DNA of 32,371 nt from Candidatus Omnitrophota bacterium (lineage in GTDB: Bacteria > Omnitrophota > Omnitrophia > JAHJGZ01), in NCBI GenBank assembly GCA_018823795.1, contig JAHJGZ010000152.1, positions 1 through 32,371 on the forward strand, read 5' to 3'. The notes beneath the pieces were generated by a model. That model was not told the origin of the DNA. It searched no databases and saw nothing but the letters and a program-made list of their open reading frames with translations. How positions within the stretch are numbered: the stretch's first letter is position 1; each line of letters begins with the position of its first letter. Positions 22,880 through 30,979 of this stretch are shown here, piece by piece. Position numbers and translations under genes: made by a program.

Positions 22880-24037
22880 TTAGTTATCAGAAGGTAAAAG
22901 TTTTTTGATCAATGTGGCGAGGGTAATAAAGGTTACGTCTAGTGAATTATAACGACGCGTATGCGGATGGGTAACATCTGAGGCAACCACATAATTATCA
23001 CCTTTCGGATAAAGATGTCGAAAGGCTTTTATATTTGCAGGGTTAAAAGAACCTGCTTTCCATTTACATTCAATAGCAATCGGTTTTTGATTCCTTTGTG
23101 CAATAACAAAGTCGATTTCATGATGCCGTTTATCTCTCCAATAACGAATATTTCTCGTTTGAAGCCGCCCCTGCATTTCATTGAGAACGAAATGCTCCCA
23201 TAGTATTCCCATGTCATCAGAGCGCAGTTTATCCCATCCGCGATAATAACAAATAAAACCTGTATCAAAGGCGTATACCTTGGGAGCCGCAACGATTTCA
23301 GTGGCCTTATGCGTACTGAAAGGCTTAATGACATGAGCAACGAATGTTTCATCAAGGATACGAAGATAATTCATGATAGTTGTGCGGCTAACTTCACATT
23401 CTTTAGAGAATTTTGTCGCTTCAAATATGCCCCCACTGCGCATCATAATAAGCTCAATGCATTTTTGAAATGAAAACTTTCGTTCAAGGCGAAAGAGTTC
23501 CTGTATATCTTTAGCCCAGTAGTCGTCCATCCATTCCTGAAAATCCTTTTCAGGAATTTTTTTGTCCATGAAGAACGGAGGAAGCCCGCCACGCAGCAGG
23601 CGATGCTCAAGGTTGCTGCTCTTGAAATCGTCAAGGTCAGAAGCAATCATTGGAGTGAAGAGTACAGTAACTTTGCGGCCTGTTAATGTATCGCGAAATT
23701 TACGCGATGCTCCTAAACTTGAAGAACCTGTTGCAAGAATTTTAATATCAGGATAATGGTCAGCCGCGATTTTTAGTAATTCTGAAGGATTGCCTAACCG
23801 GTGGATCTCGTCAAGAATGATTCTTTTGCCTTTAAGGGATACAAGAAAACCTTCGGGGTCTTCCATTGATTGTCTTGTGCGCGGCAGTTCACAATCAAAG
23901 TATTCGATATTCTCAAGTGTGTGGGTAAGTGACGTTTTCCCCGTACGCCGCACACCGGAGAGCCAAATGATAGGGCGGTGTATCCAGCTCTTTTCGATAA
24001 GGTTAAGCCAATAGTGCCTTTTTATAAGATTTTCCAT
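22880..24037 (-). CDS. AAA-family ATPase with DUF4143 domain
   Basis: This 385-aa protein is an AAA_14/DUF4143 ATPase. Visible motifs are Walker A GVRRTGKTSL (28-37), Walker B IILDEIH (about 73-79), a TGSSSLGASRK sensor-like segment and a C-terminal PD-(D/E)XK-like core (EIDFVIAQ, then PIAIECKW). The family is widespread in bacteria and archaea, often in genome islands, with unknown function. I chose ATG 24037 over ATG 24055, because a promoter (24046-24074) places the transcript start next to it. No ribosome-binding site is seen. The gene lies between two 178-bp direct repeats. Confidence 0.85.
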   Translation of the reverse strand: MENLIKRHYWLNLIEKSWIHRPIIWLSGVRRTGKTSLTHTLENIEYFDCELPRTRQSMEDPEGFLVSLKGKRIILDEIHRLGNPSELLKIAADHYPDIKILATGSSSLGASRKFRDTLTGRKVTVLFTPMIASDLDDFKSSNLEHRLLRGGLPPFFMDKKIPEKDFQEWMDDYWAKDIQELFRLERKFSFQKCIELIMMRSGGIFEATKFSKECEVSRTTIMNYLRILDETFVAHVIKPFSTHKATEIVAAPKVYAFDTGFICYYRGWDKLRSDDMGILWEHFVLNEMQGRLQTRNIRYWRDKRHHEIDFVIAQRNQKPIAIECKWKAGSFNPANIKAFRHLYPKGDNYVVASDVTHPHTRRYNSLDVTFITLATLIKKLLPSDN

Positions 24038-24045
24038 ACGATAGA

Positions 24046-24074
24046 ATTGTAGCATATAGTGCTACTAAACGCAA
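24046..24074 (-). promoter_or_regulatory. Promoter giving a leaderless ATPase transcript
   Basis: On the minus strand TTGCGT (24074-24069), 17 bp, TACAAT (24051-24046). The expected transcript start (about 24039) is within a few bases of ATG 24037, so the mRNA would be nearly leaderless, consistent with the missing ribosome-binding site. Confidence 0.45.
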
Positions 24075-24109
24075 GAATAAAATCATTTAGATAAATTGAT
24101 TATAGTTCA

Positions 24110-24287
24110 AATCCCCATGGGGACGTAAATGACGGCATGAGTTACGCCATATTATGGCGTAACTCATAAGCCGGAATTAATCCCGTCGAGAACCGAAAAA
24201 AAGTGTGAAAGAAAATTTTTCGGTAACATTTCGAAACGGGGCAGTAATCGACTAGCAAAAACCCGCTGATTTTTCAGCGGGTTTTTT
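24110..24287 (+). ncRNA. Structured RNA-like direct repeat, copy 2
   Basis: Second copy of 22310-22487, exactly 1,800 bp downstream. The 14-bp hairpin is unchanged apart from its loop (ATT). ACCGAAAA/TTTTCGGT is fully paired here, against a G-U pair in copy 1, and AACCCGCTGA/TCAGCGGGTT is fully paired where copy 1 has a G-U. The last stem is followed by T's. Substitutions preserving pairing support an RNA. Confidence 0.5.
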
Positions 24288-24303
24288 ATTTGTTTTACTT
24301 AAA

Positions 24304-24438
24304 AAGGGGATTCGAAACGTAGTGAGCGACGCGACTGGAGCAGGAGCGCACTTTTGCTAGGATAGTAAAAGTAGCGAACGAAGGGGAGGCTACACAGTGA
24401 TTTTCGTGATGAAAATCACGCAATAACCGAATCCCCTT
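24304..24438. repeat. Palindromic element B
   Basis: AAGGGGATTCG (24304-24314) and CGAATCCCCTT (24428-24438) bound a 135-bp element related to 22190-22318. It shares AGGGGAGGCTAC and the 3' flank GGGGACG. Inside, GTGATTTTC pairs with GAAAATCAC in a 9-bp hairpin where element A has an unrelated one, and AGCGA-rich spacers fill the 5' half. Confidence 0.55.
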
Positions 24439-24452
24439 GGGGACGCAATCAA

Positions 24453-24484
24453 AAAACCGTCACTTTCTGTGGCGGTTTTTTTGT
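24453..24484 (+). terminator. Intrinsic terminator after element B
   Basis: AAAACCGTCAC pairs with GTGGCGGTTTT (one T-G pair) around a short TTTCT loop, followed by T-rich sequence to 24484. It closes the repeat cluster on the plus strand. Confidence 0.6.
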
Positions 24485-24563
24485 TTTGTTTTGAAGCCCG
24501 CTGACGGAGGTCTGCGCAGGAACGTTGGTTTGTGAATATTTAATTTCTTAGGTTCATGGAACG

Positions 24564-24572
24564 TGATATAAT
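24564..24572 (+). promoter_or_regulatory. Extended -10 promoter of the two-component operon
   Basis: TGATATAAT (24564-24572) is an extended -10 sequence 45 bp before the response-regulator start. The -35 position is not recognisable, which is common with extended -10 promoters. Confidence 0.4.
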
Positions 24573-24616
24573 AATCTATTAGTAGTATGTCCGAAGCCTT
24601 GAGGAGGTGTATATCC

Positions 24617-25294
24617 ATGAAGATACTTATTGTTGAGGATGATAAAAGGACGGCTTCTTTTATCATAAAGGGATTAAAACAAGAAGGGATAAACGTGCAT
24701 CATGTTACTGATGGAGAAAGCGGCCTTCATTCGCTTCAACAGGAACAATATGATACAGCAATCATTGATATAATGCTCCCTCTTGTCGATGGGCTTACCA
24801 TTATTGATACCATTCGCAAGAATAACATAAGAACGCCAGTGATTATTTTGAGTGCCCGACGGACAACAGAAGACCGCATTAAGGGATTGCAGGCCGGTGG
24901 CGATGATTATTTGGTCAAGCCGTTTGCGTTTTCCGAACTTCTTGCAAGAATATATGCTTTAGTCAGACGAGTTCATTCTCATGCTGATATGCTTATTATG
25001 GAAGTCGGAGATTTAAGGATGGACCTTGCAAAAAAAAAGGTTTATCGCAATGAACGGGAAATTATTTTACAGCCGAGGGAATTTACATTACTTGAATACC
25101 TCATGCGCAATAAGGGGAGCGTCATTTCGAAAACGATGATCATGGAGCATGTGTGGGACTACAATTTCGATCCGCAGACAAATGTCGTCGAAGCGCGTAT
25201 TTGTAAATTGAGAGATAAAATCGAATGCGGCCATGAAAAGAAACTTATTTATACGATACGGGGGCTCGGATATGTTCTTGAAGAACGTGCTTAA
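24617..25294 (+). CDS. OmpR-family response regulator (CusR/QseB-like)
   Basis: This 225-aa protein has a receiver domain (1-115) and an OmpR-type winged helix (about 125-222). Phosphorylation residues are present: acidic D8/D9, phospho-acceptor D51 (IIDIMLPLVDG), S79 and K101 (LVKPF). It should act as a DNA-binding transcription factor phosphorylated by the adjacent kinase. GAGGAGGTG (24601-24609) sets ATG 24617. It overlaps the kinase start by about 23 bp. The nearest relatives by pattern are metal- or envelope-stress regulators; the signal is unknown. Confidence 0.9.
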   Translation: MKILIVEDDKRTASFIIKGLKQEGINVHHVTDGESGLHSLQQEQYDTAIIDIMLPLVDGLTIIDTIRKNNIRTPVIILSARRTTEDRIKGLQAGGDDYLVKPFAFSELLARIYALVRRVHSHADMLIMEVGDLRMDLAKKKVYRNEREIILQPREFTLLEYLMRNKGSVISKTMIMEHVWDYNFDPQTNVVEARICKLRDKIECGHEKKLIYTIRGLGYVLEERA

Positions 25295-26686
25295 TGCTTT
25301 GTGTAAGACCTTGACTATGCGCCTTACCGTATATTATGTAGGGATTTTCTTTTGTGTTTCTCTCATTGTGTACGTTTCCTTTTATTTTGTGCTTATGGAA
25401 ATGCTCGAAAAAAATATCACGGAAGAGTTGGTGAGTGAAACGCAGGAAATGATAACGTTATATGAGAGCCAGGGGCAGGAAGGATTAAAAGAAGAGTTTT
25501 TGCGGGAATCAGAGTCTAAAGGAATAGATAACGCATTTTTTGCACTTGCTTCTCCGGAGAATGAGATCATATTATCGACTGATTTGGAAATGTGGTTAAA
25601 AACAGATTTTATGAAGGATGTTGGTGAGAAAATAATGAGGGAAGATAAGCTCGTTTTCCGTAAAAACATTCCCCATCAAGCATATGGCGTAAAAATAGTC
25701 GCAAAAAAAGCAGCCGATGGGCATAGTATTATAATCGGCTATTCATTGAAAGATGAGCATTTGCTGCTTATGGTATACCTTAAAATATTTGGGATAGCCC
25801 TCTGTATTATAATGATAAGCGTCGGCTCTATTGGGTGCATCCTTACGAAGCGGGCCATCGGGGGGATAAAACAACTGACGCAAACGGCCGAAGATATCCA
25901 AAAAGGTGATTTGAAACAACTCGTGCCGTTACAGAAAAAAGGGAAGGAAATAGACGGCCTTATTATTGCTTTTAATAACATGATTGAGAGGATCGAACGC
26001 TTGGTTTCAGAGCTCAGGGAAGTTACCGATAATATTGCGCACGATTTGCGAAGTCCGATTACAAGAATCCGGGGGTTTGTTGAAACGACATTACGAGGAG
26101 AACCGGATATCGATGAATACCAAACGATGGCAGGCGTTGTCATCGAAGAGTGTGATACGCTTATTTCTCTTATTAACACGATGCTGGAGATCGCAGAGAT
26201 AGATTCCGGGATCAATACGATGGAAAAAAACCGATTGATATAGGTGAAATTGCACAAGATGCCTTTGAACTATTCGCGCCGGTTGCGGAGGAAAAGAATA
26301 TAACATTTATTAAAACGATCGCTGCTAAAAAGTTGTATGTCTCAGGCGACCGGCAAAAAGTACAAAGGATCTTTTCTAATGTGCTTGACAACGCATTTAA
26401 ATTTATGCATCTAGGCGGAGGAACCGTTACAATGAATGTGTTTGAAAAAGATGCCCACGTATTGTGTGAAATACAAGATACGGGCTGCGGTATTTCTGCC
26501 GAGGATATACCCCGCGTTTTTTTGCGTTTCTTTCGTGGAGATAGAAGCAGGGCGACGCAGGGGAACGGGCTTGGCTTAAGCCTTGTTCAGGCTTTTGTTA
26601 AGGCACATTCCGGCAGTGTCATCGTAAAAAGCGTTCTCAATAAAGGTACAATAGTCATCTTGTCTTTTCCTAAATTACTGCAGTAA
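25272..26686 (+). pseudogene. Sensor histidine kinase split by a -1 frameshift (A7 tract)
   Basis: The first part (25272-26243) holds two membrane segments (about 17-38 and 168-192), a sensor domain between them, HAMP, and HisKA with H257 (NIAHDLRSP). It ends in TAG 26241-26243. The ATPase part continues in the -1 frame to 26686 with N-box FSNVLDNAF, G1 DTGCGIS and G2 GNGLGLS. The frames join at GGAAAAAAAC (26222-26231), where A-AAA-AAC is a slippery heptamer and one more A would also restore the frame. So it may be a homopolymer indel, or programmed frameshifting. CusS/heavy-metal-sensor-like layout. Confidence 0.75.
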
Positions 26687-26747
26687 AATACGATAGCACT
26701 ATTTCTTGCCACATTTGTTCCATCTTTTCCCTCTTTTTGAAGTGAAT

Positions 26748-26773
26748 ATAACATTACCAATTGGTAATGTTAT
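26748..26773. promoter_or_regulatory. 26-bp perfect palindrome with downstream -10
   Basis: ATAACATTACCAA (26748-26760) is followed directly by its exact reverse complement (26761-26773). TATAAT (26801-26806) lies 27 bp further on and no good -35 is visible, so the palindrome may be an operator for activation of the DUF5329-like gene at 26846. It could also form a hairpin at the kinase gene's 3' end, though without a T-run. Confidence 0.5.
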
Positions 26774-26845
26774 TGTAACATTCCGGTTATTTTTATTAGT
26801 TATAATTATTGCGTTAATTGAAGTGTTTTATTCAGCGGAGAGCAA

Positions 26846-27367
26846 ATGAAATTTATGTATATGACCATAGCCGTAACAACGATGCTTTCGATGTTACCTT
26901 CGGAATGTGTTAATGCAGATTATAAGGGGAGTGCGATTCCTCAGGAACTGCAGTCATCTCACGCGGAACTTACATTGAAGCCTATTGACCAAACGTTTGC
27001 TTACAGCATTTACGAGAAGCAATATAAGGATGAAATGGCAAAAGTAGGGTATCTCATTAACCTTGTGCGGTATTCGGAAAACCACTTTTGGCGGAACGGG
27101 AGCATATTCGATGGACAGCGTGCCGCGGAATGGCTTGATTTTAAAGTGAATAAATACTATCAGGAAATAAAGGGAGCGGAAGATTTTATTGAAAAGGTCG
27201 GAAGTTATTCTCTGAGAAGCCAGAAAGACTATTATGTGATTTATCCGGATAATAGCCGATGCCCTATGAAGACAGCATACTACAACGAACTGAAAAGATT
27301 ATCTGCATACGAAAATCGTATTGCCGAAAAAACAAATAAAAGGAGCGCACGCAATGAATCAGTATAG
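26846..27367 (+). CDS. Secreted DUF5329-like protein
   Basis: This 173-aa protein has a signal peptide-like start (MKFMYMTIAVTTMLSMLPSECVNA, cut probably after about residue 24). The body resembles DUF5329: a helix with INLVRYSENHFWRNG, AAEWLDFKVNKYYQEI, then AEDFIEKVGSYSLRSQ and a YVIYP strand. The cysteine near residue 21 makes a lipoprotein possible but there is no clear lipobox. GGAG (26837-26840) precedes the ATG. It overlaps the methyltransferase-like gene by 14 bp. Periplasmic function unknown. Confidence 0.65.
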   Translation: MKFMYMTIAVTTMLSMLPSECVNADYKGSAIPQELQSSHAELTLKPIDQTFAYSIYEKQYKDEMAKVGYLINLVRYSENHFWRNGSIFDGQRAAEWLDFKVNKYYQEIKGAEDFIEKVGSYSLRSQKDYYVIYPDNSRCPMKTAYYNELKRLSAYENRIAEKTNKRSARNESV

Positions 27368-28133
27368 TAATCCTCGTAAAACGGTGGCACCTTATGAGAA
27401 CATCCAGAGGCACACTCCCTCTGCTGGTGTTTTCTCATGGAGAGATACCATCATAGGTTTTTGGGACTGCCTTAAGAAATGGCCTCGTTTTAAGCCTAAA
27501 AAGGCCCGCGTTTTAATATCATGGGCGGGCGTTATCCTTTTGTTTTTTGTCGCATCTCCCAATGACCATTCATTCAGAATAGGGATGCCTATTTTATGCC
27601 TCGGTGAGGTGATGCGCATCTGGGCTGCCGGTTTTTTAGAAAAAAAAGGTACGATATTGGCAACAAACGGTCCTTTTGCCTATGTTAGAAACCCTTTATA
27701 TATTGGAAATTTTTTGATCGGTCTTGGCATTATCGTTATTTGCCGTAATGCGATCCTCACTTTTTTATTTGTGATAGGGTTTGTGCTTAGTTATTGGGCG
27801 ACGGTGAGGAAAGAGGAAAAAGTTCTTTTTGATACGTTTGGAGACCACTATAGCTATTACGTTAAGAACGTTCCCCGTTTTATACCGAAAGTGCCCAGGT
27901 ACTGTGCACAAAATGATGACTCATTCCGTTTTGAACGGTTATTTCGGCATAAGGAGCATGTAGCGCTGATAGGAATTGTATGTATTATCGTTGCTTTATA
28001 TCTGCGTGAGGAAATGGTATTAGAAGGCGAATTTGCGGCAAAACAGATTATTGCGGCCGCTGTGTTATGCCTAATGGGTGTTGTAGCACTTTTTGAGTTT
28101 TTCATGCGGGGTACAAAAAAATGGTGTATGTAA
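27354..28133 (+). CDS. Isoprenylcysteine carboxyl methyltransferase-like membrane protein
   Basis: This 259-aa protein has about six hydrophobic segments. The region 95-190 has the ICMT/PEMT/NnrU layout: ATNGPFAYVRNPLYIGNFLIGLG, then a KEEKVLFDTFGDHYSYYVKNVPRFIP ending, where the RNP and E-F-G-Y residues form the SAM site in the family. Two more membrane helices follow, a C-terminal extension. In bacteria such enzymes methylate lipids or small molecules, with substrates mostly unknown. AAAGGAG (27338-27344) sets ATG 27354. It is translationally coupled to the DUF5329-like gene. Confidence 0.8.
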   Translation: MNQYSNPRKTVAPYENIQRHTPSAGVFSWRDTIIGFWDCLKKWPRFKPKKARVLISWAGVILLFFVASPNDHSFRIGMPILCLGEVMRIWAAGFLEKKGTILATNGPFAYVRNPLYIGNFLIGLGIIVICRNAILTFLFVIGFVLSYWATVRKEEKVLFDTFGDHYSYYVKNVPRFIPKVPRYCAQNDDSFRFERLFRHKEHVALIGIVCIIVALYLREEMVLEGEFAAKQIIAAAVLCLMGVVALFEFFMRGTKKWCM

Positions 28134-28459
28134 GGACGCACCCCATGGGCATGATCGGACACTTTTTTGTAGATGGCGAAGTTATATTCTTCTCGTGCTT
28201 ATTCCGATTTTTATAAGTGGACTGACTCACGCTCTTTTTTTATTTTCTAGTAAACGGAAAAATCATATCCACCTGCCAGTCGGTCAGAGAGAAAATTTTC
28301 TCAAATGCCAATTGTTCGTAAAACGCTGCACACCGCAAGTTTATATTGCATTATGAGGTCTTTTTATGTTACTATTCTTTCAATAGGGATATACATTCGA
28401 TGTTATTCGTGTGTCTGATGAAGTAGTACATAATGTGAAGAATAACGGGAGGGTCGAAT
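28134..28459. other. Intergenic stretch before fliM
   Basis: I see no credible gene in these 326 bp. A frame at 28093-28356 lacks a ribosome-binding site and mostly overlaps the preceding gene. No sigma28-type promoter is recognisable. CGGGAGG (28448-28454) serves the FliM start. Confidence 0.45.
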
Positions 28460-29443
28460 ATGGCTGATATGCTTTCACAAGAAGAAGTAAATACCCTGCT
28501 CGGTGCTTTTGATAAAGGTGATCTACAAGTACCGGAGCAAACAATAGAAAAGAATCTGTTTACTCAAAAAAAAGTAACGATATATAATTTTAAACGACCT
28601 GATCGTGTTTCAAAGGAACAGTTACGTTCTCTCGAATTGATGCATGAAGTATTTTCACGGAATTTATCTGTTTCCCTTTCCGGTTATTTACGTACACTGA
28701 TTGAGGTTCACTTGGTTTCTGTGGATCAGATGACGTATAATGAATTTTTATTGTCCCTGCCAAATCCGACCTGCTTTAATATTTGTTCTATTTCTCCTCT
28801 TGAAGGGAATATTATTATTGAAATCAATCCTACGATTGCTTTTCCTGCTATTGATCGTCTGCTGGGAGGTGATGGCAAATCTTTTGCAGAGGCACGAGCA
28901 CTGACGGATATGGAAATGCAAATGATTGACGGGGTCCTTAGCCGTATTGTGGATAATTTAGCCGAGGTATGGGCAGAGATTATACGATTTAACTTTCAAA
29001 TTGAAGCGAAAGATACAAATCCACAGGCGGGGCAAATTGTTCCACTGTCAGAAATTGTTGTCCTCCTGGTTTTTGAAATAAAGATCGGAGAAATAAGCGG
29101 TTTCTTAAATATTTGCATTCCATTTCTTTCTATTGAATCAATCGCAGATAAGTTGAGTTTGCAACATAGGTATGGTTCTGGGGAACGTCAAAAAGATAAT
29201 GAAGGTACGAAGGTGAAAAAACTTGTACAAAGAGTGCAAGTTCCACTCTCTGTCAGTCTGGGAACAGTTAATGTTAGCGTGAAAGACTTGTTAGAACTCA
29301 GAATAGGAGATACCATTGACTTAGGAAAGTCAATAGATGCGGCACTGGAAGTAAGTATTTCGGATAAACATAAGTTTTTTGCAAAGCCTGGTGTTGTCAA
29401 TCGAAAAAAAGCCATTAAAATTGTTGATGTTTACAAAGAATAG
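28460..29443 (+). CDS. fliM: Flagellar motor switch protein FliM
   Basis: This 327-aa protein is a full-length FliM, a C-ring component that receives the CheY-P signal and sets rotation direction. The N-terminal LSQEEVNTLL (5-14) is the CheY-P-binding peptide. The middle domain (about 45-230) includes LIEVHLVSVDQMTYNEF and AIDRLLGGDG. The C-terminal SpoA domain (about 248-325) has VPLSVSLG and LLELRIGDTI. GGGAGG precedes the ATG. A lone fliM beside a bactofilin is unusual; other flagellar genes must be elsewhere. Confidence 0.95.
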   Translation: MADMLSQEEVNTLLGAFDKGDLQVPEQTIEKNLFTQKKVTIYNFKRPDRVSKEQLRSLELMHEVFSRNLSVSLSGYLRTLIEVHLVSVDQMTYNEFLLSLPNPTCFNICSISPLEGNIIIEINPTIAFPAIDRLLGGDGKSFAEARALTDMEMQMIDGVLSRIVDNLAEVWAEIIRFNFQIEAKDTNPQAGQIVPLSEIVVLLVFEIKIGEISGFLNICIPFLSIESIADKLSLQHRYGSGERQKDNEGTKVKKLVQRVQVPLSVSLGTVNVSVKDLLELRIGDTIDLGKSIDAALEVSISDKHKFFAKPGVVNRKKAIKIVDVYKE

Positions 29444-29521
29444 TACGTTGTTAATAAACTAAATGACCGGGGAAAAAGGGATGATCGGTAGTAGACGATA
29501 ATAACCATAAGGGGGTGGCAA

Positions 29522-30055
29522 ATGGCCAAAAACAAGAAAAGTGACAATATTGAGCCAAAGATTCTTGATGTTGATGCAAGTATGCAAGGAACAATAGCAT
29601 TTCATGACCCAGTTAATTTAAGGATAAATGGGAGTTTTGAGGGAAGGCTTGATACCAAGGGAAGTTTAAGTGTTGGTGAGAATGCAACGGTGAAAGCGGA
29701 TATTACGGGGGATCATATTATTGTTGCAGGTAGAGTAATGGGCAATATCATTGCATCACAAAGTCTCTCACTCGTTGCACCAGCAAAGGTTCAGGGAGAT
29801 ATCAAAACACCATTGTTAACAATCGCAGAAGGTGCGATTATTAATGGCATCATTGATATGGATAATTCTCAATCGACAAATCAAAGTGATGTTTTAACCT
29901 TGAAAGAAGTTGCACAATATTTGGAGATTGAGACGGCAGTGTTAGAAGAATGGGCACAAAGAAGAAAGATACCGGCTATTTTTGAAGAAAATAAATGGAA
30001 ATTCCGCAAGTCAGAAATTGATAAATGGATTCAAACTGAGAAGATTAAAGTATAA
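29522..30055 (+). CDS. Bactofilin fused to an excisionase-type HTH
   Basis: This 177-aa protein has a bactofilin domain (about 15-115: PVNLRINGSFEGRLDTKGSLSVGE, VMGNIIASQSLSL, KVQGDIKTPLLTI) with the usual beta-helix rhythm, and a C-terminal MerR/excisionase-type HTH (about 124-172: LTLKEVAQYLEIETAVLEEW, then WKFRKSEIDKWIQ). Bactofilins polymerise into cytoskeletal filaments; the HTH suggests attachment to DNA or a protein partner. AAGGGGGTGG precedes the ATG. It lies 78 bp after fliM and before a related HTH protein, in a likely operon. Confidence 0.85.
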   Translation: MAKNKKSDNIEPKILDVDASMQGTIAFHDPVNLRINGSFEGRLDTKGSLSVGENATVKADITGDHIIVAGRVMGNIIASQSLSLVAPAKVQGDIKTPLLTIAEGAIINGIIDMDNSQSTNQSDVLTLKEVAQYLEIETAVLEEWAQRRKIPAIFEENKWKFRKSEIDKWIQTEKIKV

Positions 30056-30073
30056 CGATACAGATGAACGAAG

Positions 30074-30133
30074 AAACGCGAATTGCCGCAACGGTGTGCA
30101 CACTTGGCATTGAGTAAGTGGTAATTCGCGTTT
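30074..30133 (+). terminator. Hairpin between bactofilin and HTH-TM genes
   Basis: AAACGCGAATTGCC (30074-30087) pairs with GGTAATTCGCGTTT (30120-30133) with one G-U pair. The 32-nt loop contains a GTGTGCACAC palindrome. The T-run (TTTT) is short, so it may be a partial terminator or an mRNA-processing or stability structure that sets the ratio of the two genes. Confidence 0.5.
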
Positions 30134-30178
30134 TGATATTAAAAAAGTACTCGTAGCACTAAGAAAAAGGAAGAAGTT

Positions 30179-30454
30179 ATGTCGGATGGAATGCTGAGTT
30201 TAGATGAAACCATGCAGTATCTTGACCTTAATCGGACAGGGGTGGAAGAACTTATTAAGAAAAATAAACTTACGGCATATAAGATTGGGGGTACGTATCT
30301 CAGATTTCGAAAAGATCAAGTTGAAATGCTATTAAGCAAGGACAAAAAAGAACACATCGTCTTAGAACGAGTTAAAAATTTTTGGGAATTTAATAATTTT
30401 TATATTCTTGCCGGCATGTGTATACTTTGTCTTTTGTATTTTGCTCTGCGATAG
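30179..30454 (+). CDS. Membrane-anchored excisionase-type HTH protein
   Basis: This 91-aa protein has an excisionase-type HTH (about 5-55: LSLDETMQYLDLNRTGVEELIKK, then YLRFRKDQVEMLL) followed by a C-terminal membrane segment (about 72-89), so it is tail-anchored. The HTH is close in pattern to that at the end of the bactofilin upstream. It may link DNA or the filament to the membrane. AAGGAAGAAG precedes the ATG. Confidence 0.7.
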   Translation: MSDGMLSLDETMQYLDLNRTGVEELIKKNKLTAYKIGGTYLRFRKDQVEMLLSKDKKEHIVLERVKNFWEFNNFYILAGMCILCLLYFALR

Positions 30455-30481
30455 AAGAAAATCCAGTAAAAGGGGATAAGA

Positions 30482-30895
30482 ATGATTGCATATTTCCTTA
30501 CGAAACAGACAGTGCGTGGTATGATACTATCCTATAATGAAATTTTTACTGTGGTGCTTGTGTTTATTCTTGTTATGCTCTTTTATGTAATCAGGACATT
30601 GAATACATTGATTAAAAGACATAACATCGAAAAACTTCCACAACGGGTGAAAGTATTAGAAGAGGAGTTAGACGAGTATATACTACGAAGTCACAAGCGG
30701 CTTGATGTTTTTAGACACGTCATCGATGGATTTGATCAAGTTATTCAAAATGTAAAGAAAATTATTCAAGAAGAAGAACCCCCGCCGCGAGTAAGACGAA
30801 TGACGAAGAGCGAAGCAAAAGATTTCATTGAGAATCATGGGCAGGAAGAAGCCGAAGTTGTTCGTATCGATCAGACCTTTCATAATAATAAATAA
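30482..30895 (+). CDS. Membrane protein with coiled coil, unknown
   Basis: This 137-aa protein has one membrane segment (about 17-40) followed by a cytoplasmic coiled-coil-like region (about 45-95: ERVKVLEEELDEYILRSHKRL) and an acidic tail with a proline run (EEEPPPRVRR). AAAGGGG (30470-30476) precedes the ATG; an ATG at 30521 is also possible. It sits 27 bp after the HTH-TM gene, so it is probably in the same unit. No family recognised. Confidence 0.55.
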   Translation: MIAYFLTKQTVRGMILSYNEIFTVVLVFILVMLFYVIRTLNTLIKRHNIEKLPQRVKVLEEELDEYILRSHKRLDVFRHVIDGFDQVIQNVKKIIQEEEPPPRVRRMTKSEAKDFIENHGQEEAEVVRIDQTFHNNK

Positions 30896-30925
30896 GCCCC
30901 CGCTATGAGGTACTAACGGGGTTTA
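30896..30925 (+). terminator. Weak terminator-like hairpin before greA
   Basis: CCCCG (30898-30902) pairs with CGGGG (30917-30921) around a 14-nt loop, followed by TTTAT. The stem is short and the T-run weak. Its position between two operons is suitable. Confidence 0.35.
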
Positions 30926-30979
30926 TGAGCAATTATTATAATACATTACGATAGCAGTTCTAACAAGGAAACACCACGT

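Noticed and set aside
24100-24125. tRNA 3'-end-like GTTCAAATCCCC...GGGGACG
   Set aside because: No D-arm, anticodon arm or matching acceptor strand lies upstream, and the same CCCC-W-TGGGG unit occurs at 22310 and 24431 as part of the repeat family.
28093-28356. Small membrane-like frame before fliM
   Set aside because: It begins inside the preceding gene in another frame and has no ribosome-binding site.
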